Part shown: positions 59,154 to 64,000 of the stretch, piece after piece
Layout of the letters: every line of letters starts with the position of its first letter
How positions within the stretch are numbered: the stretch's first letter is position 1
Assembly (NCBI GenBank): GCA_009785345.1
Contig: WQWL01000001.1
Location: 1 to 64,000 of the forward strand
DNA length: 64,000 nt
Direction: 5' to 3'
Source of the DNA: Oscillospiraceae bacterium
Lineage (GTDB): Bacteria > Bacillota > Clostridia > Oscillospirales > Oscillospiraceae
The notes under the pieces: model-generated
The model's input: only the letters and a program-made list of their open reading frames with translations
Databases searched by the model: none
Told to the model about the DNA's origin: nothing
Made by a program: the position numbers and the translations under genes

Positions 59154-59227
59154 AATAATTCCATTTCCTTTTGCCCCAAAAAGGCGATGAGTATATAATT
59201 TAATGCCACAAAGCACTGAACTATTTC

Positions 59228-60271
59228 TTATTTCTTGTGTAATACGCGACGGCGAAGTTGACCGCAAGATGCATCTATATCTGATCCCAGGCTGCGACGC
59301 ATGGTATAGTTAGTGTTATTTTTTATAAGTATGTCAGTAAATGCTTTCAATTTTTCTTTAGTGCTTGCTATAAATTTACTTTCATGTACATTACTCAAAA
59401 GTATTAAATTTAAATGACTTGATCTTCTATCTAAAAGCTTGGAAAGCATTTCAGCTTGTGCCTGAGAATCATTAATTCCGGCAATCATTGCGTATTCGTA
59501 AGTGATTCGTCTACCAGTCTTTTCAAAGTATCTTTGACTAGACTCAATGAGATTTTTGACACCTATATTGCGATTGGCAGGCACCAGCATGGACCTAGTT
59601 TCATCATCAGGTGCGTGAAGCGATATTGCCAACGTTGATTGTACATCATATCCCGCTAATCTGTCAATCTTTTCTACTAATCCGCAGGTTGAAATTGTTA
59701 TGTGCCGAGCTCCGACATTCATTCCAGATGGATGACAAATTAGTTGTATAAAACGCATCACATTATCGAAGTTATCAAGTGGTTCACCAATTCCCATGAG
59801 TACAACATTTGAAATGCGCTTGTCTGAATCCATTTGTGTGAACAGAACTTGATCAAGCATTTCAGATGCACTGAGATTTCTCTTAAAGCCATCTAGCGCT
59901 GACGCACAGAATGTACACCCCATTTTGCAGCCGACTTGAGTTGATATACATATGGAATTGCCATGAGAATAACTCATTAGAACACATTCTACAGTCTCGC
60001 TGTCATGCAAACTATAGAGATACTTAACAGTTCCATCAATTTCTGATATTTGTTTCTCGATGAGTGACGGTACAGTTATATAAAATTCATTATCAAGCTT
60101 GTTACGCAGGTCAGTTGATAGGTTAGTCATATCACCAAAAGTAGTAACACCTTTATGCAACCATGAAAACACCTGTTGTGCCCTAAATTGTTTCTCACCG
60201 ATTGAAACAAAATATTCTTTAAGTTCGGTAAGCAAAATAGATTTTATATCTCGCTTCATCTTTGTGCCCAT
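59228..60271 (-). CDS. rlmN: 23S rRNA (adenine-2503-C2)-methyltransferase
   Basis: CISTQVGCKMGCTFCASALDGFKRNLS, VLMGIGEPLDNFDNV, RRSLGSDIDASCGQLR. Confidence 0.97.
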   Translation of the reverse strand: MGTKMKRDIKSILLTELKEYFVSIGEKQFRAQQVFSWLHKGVTTFGDMTNLSTDLRNKLDNEFYITVPSLIEKQISEIDGTVKYLYSLHDSETVECVLMSYSHGNSICISTQVGCKMGCTFCASALDGFKRNLSASEMLDQVLFTQMDSDKRISNVVLMGIGEPLDNFDNVMRFIQLICHPSGMNVGARHITISTCGLVEKIDRLAGYDVQSTLAISLHAPDDETRSMLVPANRNIGVKNLIESSQRYFEKTGRRITYEYAMIAGINDSQAQAEMLSKLLDRRSSHLNLILLSNVHESKFIASTKEKLKAFTDILIKNNTNYTMRRSLGSDIDASCGQLRRRVLHKK

Positions 60272-60287
60272 TTCTTTTCAAATCTGT

Positions 60288-61214
60288 TTAGTATAAATGT
60301 TTAGTGCTTAGTGGATTACCTTTGAGAAAATCAGCTGCACTCATTCTTTTTCCACCGGGTGCTTGTAATTCCTTTATGATTATAGAACCGTCGGAGCATG
60401 CAACTTCAATCCCGTGTTCTCCATGAGAAACTATACTTCCCGGAAGTAAGCTTGTCATATTATTTGTCACATCAACAGAAAATGTTTTAACTGTCTTTTC
60501 GTCAATTATCGTTGTTGCGGTAGGCCAAGGTTGAAGTCCCCTCACCATGCACCTAATCTCATGAGCCGTCTTTGACCAGTCTATTGGAGACATGTCTTTT
60601 GTAAGAAGAGGTGCATATGTTACATCATCGTCATTTTGTAGAGTTGGTATAACCGTTTTTGCTTCGATTGCAGAAATAGTCTCAATAAGTAACTCTGCGC
60701 CTAATGTGCTAAGTCTGCTGAACAAATCAGTTGATGTCTCATCGTCACCAATTGGTGTTTTTTTGATAAGAAGTATCTCTCCGGCATCAATTTCTTCAGA
60801 CATGTATTGCGAAGTAACGCCGGTTTCGGTATCGCCATTGATTATTGCATGTTGAATTGGAGATGCTCCGCGATAATTAGGTAATATTGATGCGTGAATG
60901 TTAATACAACCAAGAGAAGGTATGTTAAGAATGTCGCTTGGAATTTTTTTGCCATATGCAACAACAACAATAAGGTCACATTGTAGTCTTTTTACAACGC
61001 TGACTATTTCGTCGTCCTTAAGGGATATAGGTTGATAAATCGGAGTATTATTCATTAATGCAATCTGCTTAACAGGACTAAAGGTAGTTTTCATACCACG
61101 ATTTCTTGGCCTATCCGGCTGTGTAAAAACACCAACAATATCATGACCAACACTATACAGTTTTTCAAGCGATTCCGCCGCAAACTCTGGCGTACCCATA
61201 AATATTATTTTCAT
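60288..61214 (-). CDS. fmt: Methionyl-tRNA formyltransferase
   Basis: MKIIFMGTPEFAAESLEKL, FTQPDRPRNRG, NIHASILPNYRGASPIQHAI. Confidence 0.97.
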   Translation of the reverse strand: MKIIFMGTPEFAAESLEKLYSVGHDIVGVFTQPDRPRNRGMKTTFSPVKQIALMNNTPIYQPISLKDDEIVSVVKRLQCDLIVVVAYGKKIPSDILNIPSLGCINIHASILPNYRGASPIQHAIINGDTETGVTSQYMSEEIDAGEILLIKKTPIGDDETSTDLFSRLSTLGAELLIETISAIEAKTVIPTLQNDDDVTYAPLLTKDMSPIDWSKTAHEIRCMVRGLQPWPTATTIIDEKTVKTFSVDVTNNMTSLLPGSIVSHGEHGIEVACSDGSIIIKELQAPGGKRMSAADFLKGNPLSTKHLY

Positions 61215-61241
61215 TGTACTCACTTTCATTTTTGACTCAGT

Positions 61242-61395
61242 CGTCATTCTGCACGAAGTGAGGCTGCTGAAAAAGTCCCACTTGTCATCCCGGGCTTGAC
61301 CCGGGATCTATTACAAAGCTTGATTCTATCAGATTGCGGCTCGGAGGCCGCAATGACGATAGGTAAAAATATGCACTTTGTCAGCGACCTCGGCG
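61242..61395. repeat. Composite REP-like intergenic region including 28-nt repeat copy 2 (61331-61358)
   Basis: CGTCATTCTGC (also at 51245), ATCCCGGG-CTTGA-CCCGGGAT hairpin, AGATTGCGGCTCGGAGGCCGCAATGACG. Confidence 0.75.
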
Positions 61396-61429
61396 AAGTC
61401 GCAGAATTCAAGAACTCAGTGTGCTTTGA

Positions 61430-62029
61430 TTATTCACCCTGTACATTCATTTCTTCAATTTCTTCTTCTGATAATATTCGATCAGCAATGGATGTAAAAA
61501 TAACTCCATTTAGATGATCAATTTCATGACATGCAGCACGAGCAGTTAAGTCACTTACTTCTAATTCAAAGAAATTACCATCTCTATCCTGTGCTCTAAC
61601 AACTACTGTTTTAGGTCTGGTAACCATGCCCTGCACACCGGGAACACTTAGGCAACCTTCTCTACCTGCCTGCTCTCCATCACGCCTTATGATTTCAGGA
61701 TTAACAAGCTCAATAATGCTTGCGTTTATTTGCTCTCTTATTTCCTCGTCTGTAAGCTCAACTTCTTCAAGCTCATCTTCTGACTCCCAATTATCGTCAT
61801 CGATTTCATCATCATTTTCGTCAAACTCATCATCGCTTGAATCAACAATTAGCGCAACTCTGCGCAATACACCAACTTGAGGTGCAGCAAGACCTAAACC
61901 ATTTGCATCAATAACAGTCTCACGCATATCATCAAGTAATATATGCAACCTTTGATTGAAATCAGTTACATCTCGACTCACCTTACTCAGAGCCCTTTCA
62001 CCATTCTGTAATATATTTCTTGTTGCCAT
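61430..62029 (-). CDS. def: Peptide deformylase with acidic insertion
   Basis: GLGLAAPQVGVLRRV, EGCLSVPGVQG, CHEIDHLNGVIF; ~40-residue Asp/Glu-rich insertion. Confidence 0.95.
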   Translation of the reverse strand: MATRNILQNGERALSKVSRDVTDFNQRLHILLDDMRETVIDANGLGLAAPQVGVLRRVALIVDSSDDEFDENDDEIDDDNWESEDELEEVELTDEEIREQINASIIELVNPEIIRRDGEQAGREGCLSVPGVQGMVTRPKTVVVRAQDRDGNFFELEVSDLTARAACHEIDHLNGVIFTSIADRILSEEEIEEMNVQGE

Positions 62030-62090
62030 ATTATATCATCAAACCTTTCAGATTTTGTTAGCGCATTGTGGACAGTTTTTTGAAATGTGG

Positions 62091-64000
62091 TTAATCATAT
62101 ACATCTGCGTCGGCGATTACTGTGACACCTCTATTTAAATTATCGCGAGCAAACTGCTTAATTACATGAGCAATTACTTCTCTCACACGCTTATTATTTA
62201 CACAATTTACCAATAGTCTATATCTATATTGATTATTTACCTTGGAGACCGCAGTTGGCGCAGGTCCCAAAAGTTTAATTGAACTATCTCCTCTAAAGTA
62301 ACCTTGCAACGAAGCTTTCAATCTACTACATGACGCAGCAACCTTACTTTCATTACTTCCAATTGTGGTTAGAGCAATTAAATCCCGTACAGGTGGACTA
62401 CCTAATAATTGACGTATCGAAATTTCGCTCTCATAAAATCCGTCATAGTCCTGATTAGATGCAAGTGAAATTACTTTATGTTCAGGTGTAAAAGTTTGAA
62501 TAATCGCACGACCGGGTTTCTCACCTCTACCCGAGCGACCAACAACTTGTGTTATAAGTGAGAATGTCTTTTCATTTGAACGGTAATCACTCATATACAA
62601 AGATAAATCAGCACTTATTACTCCTACTAAGGTCACATTTTCAAAATCCAAACCTTTTGTCACCATCTGTGTTCCAAGAAGAATCTGAGCTTTTTGTTTG
62701 CGGAAATCTGATAATAATTTTTTGTGTGAATTAACACGAGAAGTTGTATCAGCTTCCATACGTATTATCTTCACATCAGGAAATAGCTCATTCAATTCAA
62801 CTTCAACTTTTTGTGTCCCGGTACCGATGTATTTGAGTTTGCCTGAACATTCCGGGCAGCTCTCGGGAGTTGGTATTGAGTAACCACAATAGTGACAAAG
62901 CAAACGCTTGTTTGAAATGTGATATGTCATAGACACGCTACAATGTAAACATTTGTATGTAAAGCCACATTCACCACATGCAACAACAGGATTTGCGCCT
63001 CGCCTATTAATAAAAAGAATGCTTTGTTCTCCGGCATTAATGTTCTTTTCAAGCTCATCTCGCAATACAGAACTAATCGAAGAATCATTACCAGTTGCTA
63101 ATTCTTTTTTCATATCCACAACAAGTACAGGTGGCAGTTCTCTTTCGTTAAAGCGATTTTTTAAATTTAATAAGCTATACTTTCCGGTTTTCGCTGCATA
63201 CATACTATCAACAGATGGTGTTGCAGATGCCATTAACAATAATCCTGACGAGTGAGTAATGCGATATTTTGCAATTTCACGTGCATGATAACGAGGCGGA
63301 TTACCGGATTTGTATGTATACTCTTGCTCCTCGTCGATAACTATTAGTCCGATATTAGTTAATGGAGCAAATACCGCTGAGCGAGTACCGACAACTACGC
63401 GAACGTCGGCATCATGTATACGTTTCCATTCATCATACCTTTGACCGTTAGCAAGTGCACTATGAAGTACAGCTACAGCATCTCCAAAATGTGATGAAAA
63501 TATGCTTACAGTTTGAGGTGTAAGTGCTATTTCTGGAACAAGGACTATTGCAGTTTTATCCGATGAAAGTGCGGCCTTTATTAGTTTAATATAGACAAGT
63601 GTTTTCCCACTCCCGGTTACACCATAAAGTAGTGCAGCTTCAGGGGTATTACTATCTAACAACGGAAGCAATTCATCATATACTACTTGCTGCTCTTTAC
63701 TAAGCCGTATATCATCTGCATTAGCTGCTTTGTGTTCTTTTTCTTTTTTCTTACGCTTCGAACTAACCTTTGCAGGCATCATAGAACGGAGAGCATCATA
63801 AACCGTACAAAAAAACCTATCACTCATCCATAAGGCAAGCTTTAAGTTTTCTGCACTCAATATTGGCTTTTCATCTATAAGGGAATCCACTGTTTTTAAT
63901 TTAGTTACATCGTCAGCAATCTTAAGTGTAAGGATAACACCCTCACTCATTTTATTGCCTCTACCAAAGGGAACTAATACCCTCACTCCAGATAAGGCTT
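62091..64000 (-). CDS. priA: Primosomal protein N' (replication restart helicase), N-terminus beyond the window edge
   Basis: LLYGVTGSGKTLVYIKLI, IDEEQEYTYKSGNPPRYHARE, zinc-binding CGECGFTYKCLHC..CHYCGYSIPTPESCPEC. Confidence 0.97.
   Translation of the reverse strand, partial: ALSGVRVLVPFGRGNKMSEGVILTLKIADDVTKLKTVDSLIDEKPILSAENLKLALWMSDRFFCTVYDALRSMMPAKVSSKRKKKEKEHKAANADDIRLSKEQQVVYDELLPLLDSNTPEAALLYGVTGSGKTLVYIKLIKAALSSDKTAIVLVPEIALTPQTVSIFSSHFGDAVAVLHSALANGQRYDEWKRIHDADVRVVVGTRSAVFAPLTNIGLIVIDEEQEYTYKSGNPPRYHAREIAKYRITHSSGLLLMASATPSVDSMYAAKTGKYSLLNLKNRFNERELPPVLVVDMKKELATGNDSSISSVLRDELEKNINAGEQSILFINRRGANPVVACGECGFTYKCLHCSVSMTYHISNKRLLCHYCGYSIPTPESCPECSGKLKYIGTGTQKVEVELNELFPDVKIIRMEADTTSRVNSHKKLLSDFRKQKAQILLGTQMVTKGLDFENVTLVGVISADLSLYMSDYRSNEKTFSLITQVVGRSGRGEKPGRAIIQTFTPEHKVISLASNQDYDGFYESEISIRQLLGSPPVRDLIALTTIGSNESKVAASCSRLKASLQGYFRGDSSIKLLGPAPTAVSKVNNQYRYRLLVNCVNNKRVREVIAHVIKQFARDNLNRGVTVIADADVYD

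Overview
The window looks like low-GC Firmicutes/Clostridia-type DNA in four parts. (1) About 1.0-15.5 kb holds a compact plus-strand biosynthetic cluster. It has an unannotated 45-aa precursor peptide (GTG start, strong RBS, double-glycine-type leader) and an upstream frameshifted paralogue. These are followed by a PqqD-like RRE protein, a B12-binding radical SAM enzyme, an adenylation-carrier protein, a PanD-like aspartate decarboxylase, a free carrier protein, a SPASM radical SAM enzyme, two BtrH-like papain-fold proteins, a C39-peptidase ABC exporter, an HlyD protein, a GT2 glycosyltransferase and a UDP-xylose-synthase-like enzyme. I read this as a candidate hybrid RiPP / carrier-protein (beta-alanyl?) pathway and the best candidate for an undescribed system. 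(2) About 15.6-31.9 kb is a xylan/xyloglucan module: GH30, GH74 and GH10 secreted enzymes sharing an unusual ~140-aa C-terminal module, plus xylulokinase. A 13-nt LacI-type operator-like motif occurs upstream of both the GH genes and xylB. (3) About 32-43.3 kb is housekeeping (smc, ftsY, rdgB, nadD-yqeK, LCP, rsfS, leuS). (4) About 43.6-64 kb has an SPFH protein, a Xer recombinase, an AAA-ATPase/RloB defence-like pair, a nucleotidyltransferase, and then a minus-strand housekeeping run (metF, pfkA, radical SAM/DUF2344, PNP, dacF, rsgA, prkC, prpC, rlmN, fmt, def, priA). Several palindromic REP/MITE-like elements are also present. All calls come from reading the sequence and motif recall; no database search was run.
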